Assembly: GCA_905203555.1 (NCBI GenBank)
Contig: CAJKWK010000044.1
Coordinates: 1-24,251, forward strand
Direction of reading: 5' to 3'
DNA length: 24,251 nt
Source of the DNA: an uncultured Lachnospiraceae bacterium
Lineage (GTDB): Bacteria > Bacillota > Clostridia > Lachnospirales > Lachnospiraceae
Made by a program: the position numbers and the translations under genes. Below the pieces are notes generated by a model, which ran no database searches, was not told the origin of the DNA, and worked only from the letters and a program-made list of their open reading frames with translations. Each line of letters opens with the position of its first letter. The stretch's first letter is position 1. Positions 7,301 to 14,627 of the stretch are shown here, in pieces.

Positions 7301-9708
7301 TTTTGGAATGCAGCAAGACCTGCTACATCGCCATTTTTCATGCCTGAAACCTCCAAAGCCACATCGCCGGAACAAGCTGGTCCATATGTTCGCTGTGTCA
7401 AAGTATTTCGAGCTTCAAGAATATTCGTCACAACATTTCCCGTTGTCAGACGCAGATAACCATTTCTCTCTGTCAATGACCAGTTATTATTATTTGGATT
7501 GTGATTCCACTGCCATTCCAGCTTCAAATTTGATCCATTATAATCGTTCTCGCCATTTTCAATCTGCTCATCTTTTGGTTCTTCGACAATTGAGACATCA
7601 TCTACATAGAAATCCATTAAATCCTTCTGCTTATTCTGTTCTACTGTCCATGTCGTCTCAAGAAATGCATAGACATCTGACATATCTGCATCTGCCGGAA
7701 TCTTGTAGCTTCCTTCTATCAGTGTCCATTCATTTTTCTTTACCGTTGCAATTTTGGCATTTTTAAACGTTCCATCTCCGTAACGGAAGGTAAATGCAAA
7801 ATCTCTGCTGTCTGGTCCTGATGTATATTTTACTTTCGCAGCAACCTTATACTTTCTGCCTGCATTCACCTTACCTGTCAAGTTCTGCATCGGACCATTT
7901 CCTGTTGCCACTCTGTCTTTTGCCAATACACTGTATGTTCCTGATGCTGCATCTGTATCTGTAACTTCTAAGTTCCCTTTGCCATCCTGCATCTGCCATG
8001 GGGCTAAACCAGATTCAAATCCACCGTTTTCAATAATACCGTAATTCGCTTCATAACTGCAGGATACGTCATCCACATAAAAATCCATCAGATCCTTGTC
8101 CTTGGAAGGCTCTGGTACCCATCCTGTCTCAACAAAAAGTCCACTATAAGACATATCTGCATTGGCCGGAATCGTACAGCTTCCCTGAATTGTCGTCCAC
8201 TCTCCTTTTTTCACTTCGGCTGTAGCCGCAATTTCAATTCCATCCCATACATTTCCATCTTTATTATTCTGAATGCAAATATTAAAAGTCCTAACGTCTG
8301 GCCCTTCATCATACTTTACTTTGGCGCTGACATTGACTTTCTGTCCAGCCTTTATTTTGCCGGTAATCACCTGCTTTGGACCTGATGCGGTCAACGTTCT
8401 ATCCGTCACTTTTACAGCCTTTTCTCCACTTACAATCACATCTGTCACTTCCGTAAGTGTTCCCGGCTGCTGTGTTGTCCAGCCTGTCGTTCCTTCTTCA
8501 AATCCGCTGTTTTCCAGCACTTCGATTATTTCTTTCTCTGCCTTATTTTCTTTATTCTTCACTGCCTTTTTTGGCTCTTCAGAAAATTGAACAACCGCAT
8601 CTTTATCCGAATAAACTTTTCTGGTTTCTCCATTATAGAATTCATCGGATACTACAATATTCTTCTCCTCACTTGAGACTCCCGGAATCTTCATAACTGA
8701 TTCTGCTTTGCCATTCTCATCACCAAACACCGGCCAGCCATCTTTCCATTCCACCGGAACCAGCACCGGAATTCTTCCGACTGATCCATGATCCTGGAAT
8801 AAATATGAATACCACTTTCCGTCTTTCGTCTCTACAACTCCGCCCTGGGCAACTCCGGCTTCATCCATCTTGCCATCGAACTCCAAGCCTGAATCAAAAA
8901 TCTTTCTGCTCTCCCAGCCTTTTGAATCAAGCGTTTTCGATCTCCAGCAGATCTCCTGGCGGCGTTCGCCGCTTGGCCATTGAATCATAAACAGATAGTA
9001 ATACTCTCCGATCTGATATGCGTGAATTCCTTCTGAAACATAATTTACTGCACCGTTCACCGGATTCCCATCCTTGTCAAGTGCTGTATGTTTAATTAAT
9101 GTAGATTCTTCTCCAAAAGAAATATCTCCATTTTCATCTTCTGACAATTCCCGGCAAAGAGCGGTACCGCTTCCATACACTACATACATCTTGTCTTTTG
9201 TTGTAAGAAGAGAAATGTCATGAAGATATCCCTTAAACTCTGACTTATGCCATGGTCCATTTTCAATATCCGCTGTAGAGTAGATATACGTCTTTCCCGT
9301 AGTTAAGCTTGCAAAAGTCACATAGTATTTTTCTTTAAAATACCGAAGACTTGCTGCCCATGAACCATTTCCGTAATCGCTTTCTCCATTTCTCAATGCC
9401 AGCTTGTCTTCATCTCCCAAGGTATCATAGACATAATTGACAATTTCCCAATTAACCATGTCCGTAGATTTCATAACTGGGCATCCTGGAGACAAATGCA
9501 TGGTTGTGCTTACCATATAATAAGCGTCTCCCACACGGATTACATCCAAATCCGGAACATCTGCATAAATAACCGGATTTGTAAACGTTCCATCTCCATT
9601 ATCCGAAGACGAAGACGCTTCCAAATAATTTACGGGGAGTAAACTACATATCATGGTTAGAATAAGCAGAATACTCGCTACCCCCCTGTATTTTCTCTTT
9701 CTTTTCAT
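4399..9708 (-). CDS. Secreted, wall-anchored double GH43 glycosidase
   Basis: A 1769-residue extracellular enzyme, predicted to remove alpha-L-arabinofuranose or beta-xylose from plant polysaccharide. A signal peptide covers 1-31. GH43 domain A spans about 40-340 with candidate base Asp53 (in PDLD, where PDPD is usual), Asp164 (HDISLL) and acid Glu226 (SEGIH). Two CBM22-like modules follow (398-552, 558-708), then a GH43 C-terminal beta-sandwich (715-916) and a cohesin-like domain (922-1060). GH43 domain B (1070-1405) has Asp1086, Asp1219 and Glu1279. After it come a CBM6-like domain (1415-1543), a FIVAR helix pair (1550-1617), an X2-like domain (1620-1706), a Gly/Asn/Gln linker, TVKTGD, one membrane helix and RAKRKK. 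GGAGG lies 7 bases before ATG 9708. Both catalytic triads look complete; subfamilies are tentative. Confidence 0.88.
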   Translation of the reverse strand: MKRKRKYRGVASILLILTMICSLLPVNYLEASSSSDNGDGTFTNPVIYADVPDLDVIRVGDAYYMVSTTMHLSPGCPVMKSTDMVNWEIVNYVYDTLGDEDKLALRNGESDYGNGSWAASLRYFKEKYYVTFASLTTGKTYIYSTADIENGPWHKSEFKGYLHDISLLTTKDKMYVVYGSGTALCRELSEDENGDISFGEESTLIKHTALDKDGNPVNGAVNYVSEGIHAYQIGEYYYLFMIQWPSGERRQEICWRSKTLDSKGWESRKIFDSGLEFDGKMDEAGVAQGGVVETKDGKWYSYLFQDHGSVGRIPVLVPVEWKDGWPVFGDENGKAESVMKIPGVSSEEKNIVVSDEFYNGETRKVYSDKDAVVQFSEEPKKAVKNKENKAEKEIIEVLENSGFEEGTTGWTTQQPGTLTEVTDVIVSGEKAVKVTDRTLTASGPKQVITGKIKAGQKVNVSAKVKYDEGPDVRTFNICIQNNKDGNVWDGIEIAATAEVKKGEWTTIQGSCTIPANADMSYSGLFVETGWVPEPSKDKDLMDFYVDDVSCSYEANYGIIENGGFESGLAPWQMQDGKGNLEVTDTDAASGTYSVLAKDRVATGNGPMQNLTGKVNAGRKYKVAAKVKYTSGPDSRDFAFTFRYGDGTFKNAKIATVKKNEWTLIEGSYKIPADADMSDVYAFLETTWTVEQNKQKDLMDFYVDDVSIVEEPKDEQIENGENDYNGSNLKLEWQWNHNPNNNNWSLTERNGYLRLTTGNVVTNILEARNTLTQRTYGPACSGDVALEVSGMKNGDVAGLAAFQKHYGYVGVKMEGGTKYLVMVKTESDDNPNGNEIERVELDPSVERVYLRADMDFKQKTDKAVFFYSLDGKEWSQIGDTLQMAYTLPHFMGYRFGLFNYATIEAGGYADFDYFHVGDKGAESAPTGLNVSLEDIEGGSGIANAEVKLPIQMDALPDGEYSGIEMSMNIPEEFRVADVAFQDKNVSGNTSYSYLNGRLVLSVTGDKVDYNNTEGQEFATVTLRLADYLTEDKTVTVRTDYVKVAGGNVSYNVDQAVSNISMTKLKTSALAKIPGYSNPVIDYDFGADPFALTYDGRVYLYMTADQFEYDAEGNLIDNTYSKINKLHVVSSADMVNWTDHGFVQVAGENGAAKWANNSWAPAAAYKKINGEDKFFLYFCNGGGGIGVLEGDSPVGPFRDPNGKALVDASTPGAQGVTWIFDPAVMVDDDGTGYLVFGGGIPNDQDNASCLNPKTARVMKLGDDMTSVEGEAVMIDAPCMFEDGGIHKVNDQYYYTYCSNFSGDHSAIAGYPGYGNICYMVSDNPMGPYEYKGEILQNPHTYFGVGGNNHHAIFNFDGKSYITYHAQTLGQAMGIEKGYRSTHINEVFYYADGGIKEIIADREGISQLHTIDPYAKTAGETIAWQSGIQVEDCEEKGNGLSAVNNRKVTGINPGDWAAVAGADFGMEGAASFTAKVASEAGGTIELRVDSPDGEVVGTLDIPAGDGSWKELSCEVKGLTGTHNVFFVFNGDSKEDNLMSIDEWQFKEKKATAPDKSKLAKVIERASKVDVSKYTEETVEKMQEAFSEAQKVYDDQEATEREIAKAVKMLEDALENLKLKENEGYKVLEGSDSKWTRGSKEGLTFKISKGKFDHLEISGVVVDPSQYTFDAENMTILVRPEYLDSLAEGVYTVAFVYSDGGEACAKLTVVVPDAGGGQNNGGNQGGSGNSQGDGGSGNGTVKTGDSANVVSWGVLLILAMFGAGMAVRAKRKK

Positions 9709-9835
9709 CCTTTTTCCTCCTTTTTATTTATAAATTTCATTTTGTATCTACAATAGCACCGGGCTACTTTATTTTAAATAGATTTTTTTTAGAAATTTTT
9801 TCATTTTTTTGTGATTCAAAGAATTAAAAATTTCC

Positions 9836-9853
9836 GTTAGATTTAGTTAGATT
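9836..9853. promoter_or_regulatory. direct repeat GTTAGATT x2, 10-base period
   Basis: GTTAGATT occurs at 9836-9843 and again at 9846-9853, one helical turn apart, about 130 bases upstream of the GH43 start codon. The spacing suits a regulator binding two half-sites on one face of the DNA. It does not resemble the motif shared by the araC and GH94 promoters. Confidence 0.4.
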
Positions 9854-9868
9854 CTTTCCTTAAATATA

Positions 9869-9891
9869 TAAAAAGAGACCAAAATCTCCTA
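9869..9891 (-). terminator. probable Rho-independent terminator after GH3
   Basis: On the minus strand AGGAGA-TTTTGG-TCTCTT forms a six-pair stem with one G-T pair and runs into TTTTTATA. It lies about 140 bases beyond the GH3 stop. If real, GH43 needs its own promoter. Confidence 0.45.
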
Positions 9892-10031
9892 GTGTTCCAG
9901 TCCTTCATCTGACAATGTGGAAAAGAACGTCCTTACGTGAGATGTCTTAAAATCCACAACATGAATGTTTCCCAAAGTATTTCGTATCCGGTAGCCCCAC
10001 ATACGGATATATAACAACTAAATTGACACAA

Positions 10032-12473
10032 TCAGCTTAATCTTCGAATCAGTTTCAGGATTCTGTTTGCACAAAGACGGATTTCTTTTTCTGTAAGTTT
10101 TCCTTCTTTATACGCTTCACGAATATTTTTATCATCATCCGGATTTCCCGGCATAATAATATCATTTCCTGCTGCCACACAAACCCACGGAATGCTTCCA
10201 TCCTCCGGTACTGTTGTATTCCAGTCAGACATGATAACTCCGTCAAACCCCCACTCTTCACGTGCAATCCTTGTACAAAGGTCCTTGCTGTTTGCTGCAT
10301 GCACACCATTGATCAGATTATAGGAAGACATGATCGCAGTTGGTGCACCCTCTTTCACGGCAATTTCAAAACCTCTGAGATATATTTCTCTCAATGTCCT
10401 TTCTGATACGTGTGCATCAACCCCCATTCTGTTATCTTCCTGATTATTGCATGCAAAATGCTTGATTGTAACACCACATCCCGGTCTGCTCTGAACTCCT
10501 CTGGTCACTGCTGCTGCCAGTGTGCCTGCAAGGAATGGATCTTCTGAATAATATTCAAAGTTTCTTCCACACAGCGGATTTCTGTGAATATTTAATCCTG
10601 GTGCAAGCCAGAGATTAATATGAAATTCTTCCATCTCTGCCGCAACCTTCCGTCCAAACTGTTCCATCAGTTTTTTGTTCCAGGACTGTGCAAGTGCTGT
10701 TCCTACCGGAAATGCAGTACAATACTGATAGTAACGTTCTGCGCCCTCATGGTCTTTTCTTCCAACAAGATAACCATTTTCAAGTGAACCAAGCACACCT
10801 GTTCCATAAACTGTATCTTTCTCACGGTCTACTTCATAAGTTTGCTGCAGGCGGATTCCGGCCGGTCCGTCTGCCATGATCAAAGATGGGATTCCGTATT
10901 GATCAAACAGTGCTTCACTCGTCTCTCCTGCTGTTCCCGGCACTTTAATTCCAGATGCTCCAAGTGTACTTCTGATTTCAGACATATTTCCATACATAAG
11001 TGGGATCAAATCTTCTACAGGAATCTCCGTTTCTTCTGGAAATCTGCATACTTTCTTTTCTTCTGCCTCTGGTTCAAATGATACGTTCGGAAGTTCCTCA
11101 AGCAGTGCTGTCCATTCTTCTGCGCGTCTGCATAATTCTTCTGCACAGTCTTTGATTTCAACAACTTCACTATGATCTTCCAGTTTCTTTGTTTTCTCCA
11201 TCATTACATCAGCAGATACCTTTACCCCCGCTGAAAGTTTTGCCTCTGACAAGCTGTTTCCAATCCATATTCCATAAGCACCAGCCTGGATTCTCCACTC
11301 CTGCTGCTCTTCCAAAAAGCTTGCGAACGCCTTTGCAGGAAGAACAATATTCAGCATCTCTTTCTCTCCCGGTTTCAGTTCTTCTGTCTTTTCATATCCG
11401 ACCAGACGACGGAATTCTTTTCTGCTTCCATCCTGAGGAAGAGAAGCATAAATCTGCACAACTTCTTTTCCGCTGTATGTTGCTCCTGTGTTTTCTACCT
11501 CAACAGTTACTGTCACACCTTTCGAAGCAGTATTTATACCGCAAAGTCGAATGTCAAATTCTGTATAAGACAGACCATAACCAAATGAAAATAATGGTTC
11601 AATTCCAAAGCTGTCAAAATAGCGGTATCCAACATAGATTCCTTCCGCATATTCTTCCGTCTCAAGATTTCCGTTCAAATAACTGAACTCCTCTGCTGCC
11701 GGACAATCATCGTAGCGTTTTGTCCATGTTGTTGTCAGCTTTCCACTCGGTGTAAATTCTCCAAACAATATATCAGCAACTGCATTTCCACCTTCCTGTC
11801 CAAGCTGGGAAATATTCAGGATCGCACATATATTTTCTGTTCCAGCCAGCAGGTCTGTAAGTTCTACCGGTCCACCTGCATTAATGATCAATACAGTTGG
11901 GATTTTCTGCTCATTCAGGAAATACAGATCTTTTTCTTCCTGGTCACTCAGATAATAATCCCCTTTTCTTTTTCTTCTGTCCTTTCCTTCGCCGGAAATA
12001 CGGCTTATAACATAAATCGCTGCTTCTGCAGCCTTGATGTCTTCATTTGTCACCGCACGGCCATCCGGCATGGCAAATGGATTGGCAGCATAGGCATCAA
12101 ATGGATTGTCTACATGTTTTGCAGCTTCTAAGATCTGCTCCTTCCACTCTGTTCTCGCCTGCTCATAACGGTTGTGATAATCTTTCAGCCACTCCTCGCT
12201 TACAATATCAGCGTTTTTTTCTTTTATTCCGGCATATATAGATACACTTTCTCTGCTATTTACATCTCCGGAACCAGTACCACCTTTGATCGTCTTCTCT
12301 GCCCCAATTCCCAAAAGTGCAATCTTTGTATCTTTTTTTAATGGAAGAAGTCCTTCATTTTTCAACAGGACAATTCCTTCTTCTGCTGCCTCACGCGCAA
12401 ACACTGCATGATCTATTTCACGCTGGCAAACTTCTGTACTTCTTGTTCCACTATGTTTCAAATTCTTTTCCAT
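10032..12473 (-). CDS. GH3 beta-glycosidase, reversed domain order
   Basis: An 813-residue family 3 beta-glycosidase (beta-glucosidase or beta-xylosidase) acting on oligosaccharide ends. No signal peptide is seen, so it is cytoplasmic. The usual order is swapped: the alpha/beta-sandwich domain comes first (about 25-310, with GIVLLKNEGLLPL and SGEGKDR, Glu162 a candidate acid/base), then a fibronectin-III-like domain (about 320-420), and the barrel domain is last (about 480-810). The barrel carries GRNFEYYSEDP, KHFACNNQE and nucleophile Asp near 750 (VIMSDW). Reversed GH3 enzymes are known from Ruminococcus albus and Butyrivibrio. AAGGAGA lies 8 bases before ATG 12473. It follows the permease genes but after a terminator and a large palindrome. 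Confidence 0.92.
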   Translation of the reverse strand: MEKNLKHSGTRSTEVCQREIDHAVFAREAAEEGIVLLKNEGLLPLKKDTKIALLGIGAEKTIKGGTGSGDVNSRESVSIYAGIKEKNADIVSEEWLKDYHNRYEQARTEWKEQILEAAKHVDNPFDAYAANPFAMPDGRAVTNEDIKAAEAAIYVISRISGEGKDRRKRKGDYYLSDQEEKDLYFLNEQKIPTVLIINAGGPVELTDLLAGTENICAILNISQLGQEGGNAVADILFGEFTPSGKLTTTWTKRYDDCPAAEEFSYLNGNLETEEYAEGIYVGYRYFDSFGIEPLFSFGYGLSYTEFDIRLCGINTASKGVTVTVEVENTGATYSGKEVVQIYASLPQDGSRKEFRRLVGYEKTEELKPGEKEMLNIVLPAKAFASFLEEQQEWRIQAGAYGIWIGNSLSEAKLSAGVKVSADVMMEKTKKLEDHSEVVEIKDCAEELCRRAEEWTALLEELPNVSFEPEAEEKKVCRFPEETEIPVEDLIPLMYGNMSEIRSTLGASGIKVPGTAGETSEALFDQYGIPSLIMADGPAGIRLQQTYEVDREKDTVYGTGVLGSLENGYLVGRKDHEGAERYYQYCTAFPVGTALAQSWNKKLMEQFGRKVAAEMEEFHINLWLAPGLNIHRNPLCGRNFEYYSEDPFLAGTLAAAVTRGVQSRPGCGVTIKHFACNNQEDNRMGVDAHVSERTLREIYLRGFEIAVKEGAPTAIMSSYNLINGVHAANSKDLCTRIAREEWGFDGVIMSDWNTTVPEDGSIPWVCVAAGNDIIMPGNPDDDKNIREAYKEGKLTEKEIRLCANRILKLIRRLS

Positions 12474-12503
12474 TTACACATCTCCTTAATTCAAGTCGAA
12501 CAT

Positions 12504-12672
12504 CCGTGAGACTTGGCGCGTGATTCTGGTCAGCGAAGCTGACATATTCCTATCAGAATCACTGCGCATCCTCGCGGAGCGTTTATCTCAGTCGGAGATT
12601 GGACTCCCACTGAGACAAATTTGCTATTACTCACCACCTGAAGAGGTGGGAGTCTTCTCGACTAAGATAAAC
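12504..12672. repeat. two-stem palindromic element in the GH3 leader
   Basis: Two adjacent long stem-loops are present. The first has CCGTGAG (12504-12510) with CTCGCGG (12571-12577), GCGCGTGATTCTG (12516-12528) with CAGAATCACTGCGC (12554-12567), and an inner GTCAGC-GAA-GCTGAC (12529-12543). The second has GTTTATCTCAGTCG (12581-12594) with CGACTAAGATAAAC (12659-12672) and GACTCCCAC (12602-12610) with GTGGGAGTC (12646-12654). An alternative tip is ACCACCT-GAAG-AGGTGG. It has no coding frame. It resembles the palindrome-rich ends of IS200/IS605-type elements, so it may be a non-autonomous mobile repeat. It would be transcribed in the GH3 5' leader. Confidence 0.65.
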
Positions 12673-12682
12673 CAACTGTAAG

Positions 12683-12709
12683 AAAAAAGCTGCCCACTAA
12701 ATGACAGCC
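12683..12709 (-). terminator. Rho-independent terminator after the permease genes
   Basis: On the minus strand GCTGTC pairs with GGGCAGC across a short loop and is followed by TTTTTTC. It starts about 25 bases past the stop codon of the second permease and should separate, or reduce, transcription into GH3. Confidence 0.7.
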
Positions 12710-12732
12710 TTCCTCCAACAACTTAATTCTTA

Positions 12733-13581
12733 TTATTCTTTTACTCCACCAAGAGTAACTCCTGCAATAATATATTTAGACAACAGCAGGTATATAATAA
12801 TGATCGGCACGATTGCTACTGTGATCATCATATAGATTTTACCCATATCAAAGTTCATATAGTCTGCTCCACGAAGTGTTGCGATCAGGATCGGGACTGT
12901 CATCTTATTCTTTGACTGAATGATCAAAGCCGGAACAAAGTAATTGTTCCAGGAACCAACGAAAGTAAAGATTGCCTGAACTGCAATTGCCGGCTTCATG
13001 ATTGGAAGAACAATGTGGTTAAATGTCTTAAATTCTCCAGATCCATCTATTCTTGCCGCTTCTACAAGAGAAATCGGAAGGGAAGACTGCAGATAACTGT
13101 ACATGAAATAAAATACAGCCGGTGATGCAATTGATGGAATGATCAATGGAAGCAGAGAATCATACATTCCCATGTTCGTAACCAATTTCAGGAATCCCAT
13201 TGCTGTAACCTGTGTAGGCATAACAAGGATTGCCATAATAAATGTAAATGCTACTTTTTTCCCTTTAAAATCATAAGCATAAAGTCCATATGCTGTCAGA
13301 GCTGAAAAATAGGTACATAATGCTGCTGAACACCCTGATACGATCAAACTGTTCAAAATACCACGGAACATCGGGAAGCTTCCGTCATTCGCTACATTTT
13401 TTAGATTTGTAAAGAAATATTTTCCCGGCAGTGCTGAGAATCCCTTCTGCAGATCTGCATGAGAACGTGTTGCATTTATAATCAACACATAGAAGAAAAA
13501 CAGACACATAAAAGATAACAGAATCAATACGGTATGTGCCAGTATGCTACGTCCACGACTTGACTTTGTTTTTGATTTCAT
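12733..13581 (-). CDS. ABC sugar transporter permease, MalG type
   Basis: A 282-residue inner-membrane subunit of a CUT1-type oligosaccharide importer. Six hydrophobic helices are visible. The EAA loop that contacts the ATPase is near 174-193 (EAARIDGSGEFKTFNHIVLP). The C-terminus IIAGVTLGGVKE is typical for MalG-type permeases. The ATG at 13581 shares one base with the stop of the upstream permease gene (TAATG), and GGAG lies 9 bases before it, so the two subunits are translationally coupled. No ATP-binding subunit is encoded in the window. In this group a shared MsmK-type ATPase usually serves several such importers, which I assume here. Confidence 0.95.
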   Translation of the reverse strand: MKSKTKSSRGRSILAHTVLILLSFMCLFFFYVLIINATRSHADLQKGFSALPGKYFFTNLKNVANDGSFPMFRGILNSLIVSGCSAALCTYFSALTAYGLYAYDFKGKKVAFTFIMAILVMPTQVTAMGFLKLVTNMGMYDSLLPLIIPSIASPAVFYFMYSYLQSSLPISLVEAARIDGSGEFKTFNHIVLPIMKPAIAVQAIFTFVGSWNNYFVPALIIQSKNKMTVPILIATLRGADYMNFDMGKIYMMITVAIVPIIIIYLLLSKYIIAGVTLGGVKE

Positions 13582-14537
13582 TATCTCTTTCTCCTTTCTG
13601 CTTTTGCTCTTTTCTTAGCTGCTTTCTTAGAACCATCCGGATCGTTATCATTTGTCATACGATATACAAAGAAACAGAGGATTGCACTTACGACAAACAG
13701 ATATACAGAAAGTGCACCGGCCATTCCATAGTTTTTGCTCTTCAGATGACTGTTCAGGAACATGATCAGAGTCATGGATGTTCTGTTCGGGTTACCCTGT
13801 CCATTTGTCAGGATCTGAGGAACATCAAACATCTGAAGTCCGCCAATAATGGATGTGATCAATGTATATGCCAGAATTGGACGGATCATAGGCAGTGTAA
13901 TATAGAAGAATCTCTGGATACTGTTACATCCATCCAGGTCAGATGCCTCGAAGACGTCCTGACTGATTCCCATGATTGCTGCCATCAACATAATAGTTGT
14001 ATTTCCAAACCACATCAGGAAGTTCATAAATCCGATCAACGATCTTGTTCCAAATACAGATCCAAGGAAATCGATCGGTTTTTTCAGGATTCCGATTGAC
14101 ATCAGAATTGAGTTAATCGGTCCATTTGTTGAGAACATTGTAAAGAATAACAATGCAAATGCAGATGCCATAATCAGGTTTGGAAGATAAATGACAACTT
14201 TGAAAAACTGCTGCCCTCTAATCTTTAATCGGACATCAGTGAACCACGCTGCAAGTACCAGCGCGATTACAATCTGAGGTATAAATCCGATCACCCACAG
14301 AATTAAAGTATTCGCTCCATATTTCAGCATATCTGAATGAAGAAGACTCACATAGTTTGCCATTCCTATAAAATTCGGTCCAATCTCTTTAATTCCTGAT
14401 CGGTAATATTCAAAGAAACTATACCTTACTGTATCGATCAACGGTATCAATGAGAAAATAATGTATGTTACGAAAAAAGGAAGAATAAATATATATCCCC
14501 ATTTTCCATAATCAATACTTTTTTTCTTTTTCTTCAT
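13581..14537 (-). CDS. ABC sugar transporter permease, MalF type
   Basis: The partner membrane subunit, 318 residues from ATG 14537. That start is chosen over an upstream in-frame TTG at 14558 because AGGAAG stands 7 bases before the ATG, and the protein then begins MKKKKKS. Six hydrophobic segments are seen. The EAA motif reads EASDLDGCNSIQRFFYITLP. The C-terminal tail is very basic. The gene overlaps the MalG-type gene by one base and lies 90 bases after the binding-protein gene, with a stem-loop between. It would form the transport channel for the same oligosaccharide bound by the upstream lipoprotein. Confidence 0.95.
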   Translation of the reverse strand: MKKKKKSIDYGKWGYIFILPFFVTYIIFSLIPLIDTVRYSFFEYYRSGIKEIGPNFIGMANYVSLLHSDMLKYGANTLILWVIGFIPQIVIALVLAAWFTDVRLKIRGQQFFKVVIYLPNLIMASAFALLFFTMFSTNGPINSILMSIGILKKPIDFLGSVFGTRSLIGFMNFLMWFGNTTIMLMAAIMGISQDVFEASDLDGCNSIQRFFYITLPMIRPILAYTLITSIIGGLQMFDVPQILTNGQGNPNRTSMTLIMFLNSHLKSKNYGMAGALSVYLFVVSAILCFFVYRMTNDNDPDGSKKAAKKRAKAERRKR

Positions 14538-14578
14538 AATGGTTCTTCCTTTCCACAATATCTTCTAACAGAACAGAG

Positions 14579-14595
14579 GCTCTGCTGTCACAGAG
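14579..14595 (-). terminator. stem-loop between binding protein and permeases
   Basis: GCTCTG (14579-14584) pairs exactly with CAGAGC (14590-14595), and AG/CT pairs lengthen the stem. No long T-run follows on the minus strand. It more likely stabilises the binding-protein message or partly attenuates, as is common in sugar ABC operons. Confidence 0.5.
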
Positions 14596-14627
14596 CTCCC
14601 TGCGTTAGTAGCTGTTCATTCCAGACA

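Larger units (their letters stand above)
9709..10031. other. intergenic region GH3-GH43
   Basis: No gene is seen here. The 323 bases hold a likely terminator for GH3 (9869-9891), a tandem 8-base repeat (9836-9853), an AT-rich stretch that probably includes the GH43 promoter, and the GH43 ribosome site GGAGG (9716-9720). A small inverted repeat TATCCG (9985-9990)/CGGATA (10004-10009) lies close to the GH3 stop. I could not pick one convincing -35/-10 pair. Confidence 0.5.

Noticed and set aside
5048..8990. Several plus-strand frames of 60-152 codons opposite the GH43 gene
   Set aside because: They are mirror frames of a well-supported 5.3-kb gene. They lack ribosome sites and family features.
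4399..9708. Cellulosome component
   Set aside because: A cohesin-like domain is present but there is no dockerin, no scaffoldin-like repeat and no other cellulosomal gene. Wall anchoring of a single enzyme is simpler.
13536..14190. Plus-strand frames of 187 and 72 codons opposite the permease genes
   Set aside because: Low-complexity, Cys/His-rich translations without ribosome sites. The permeases on the other strand have clear motifs.
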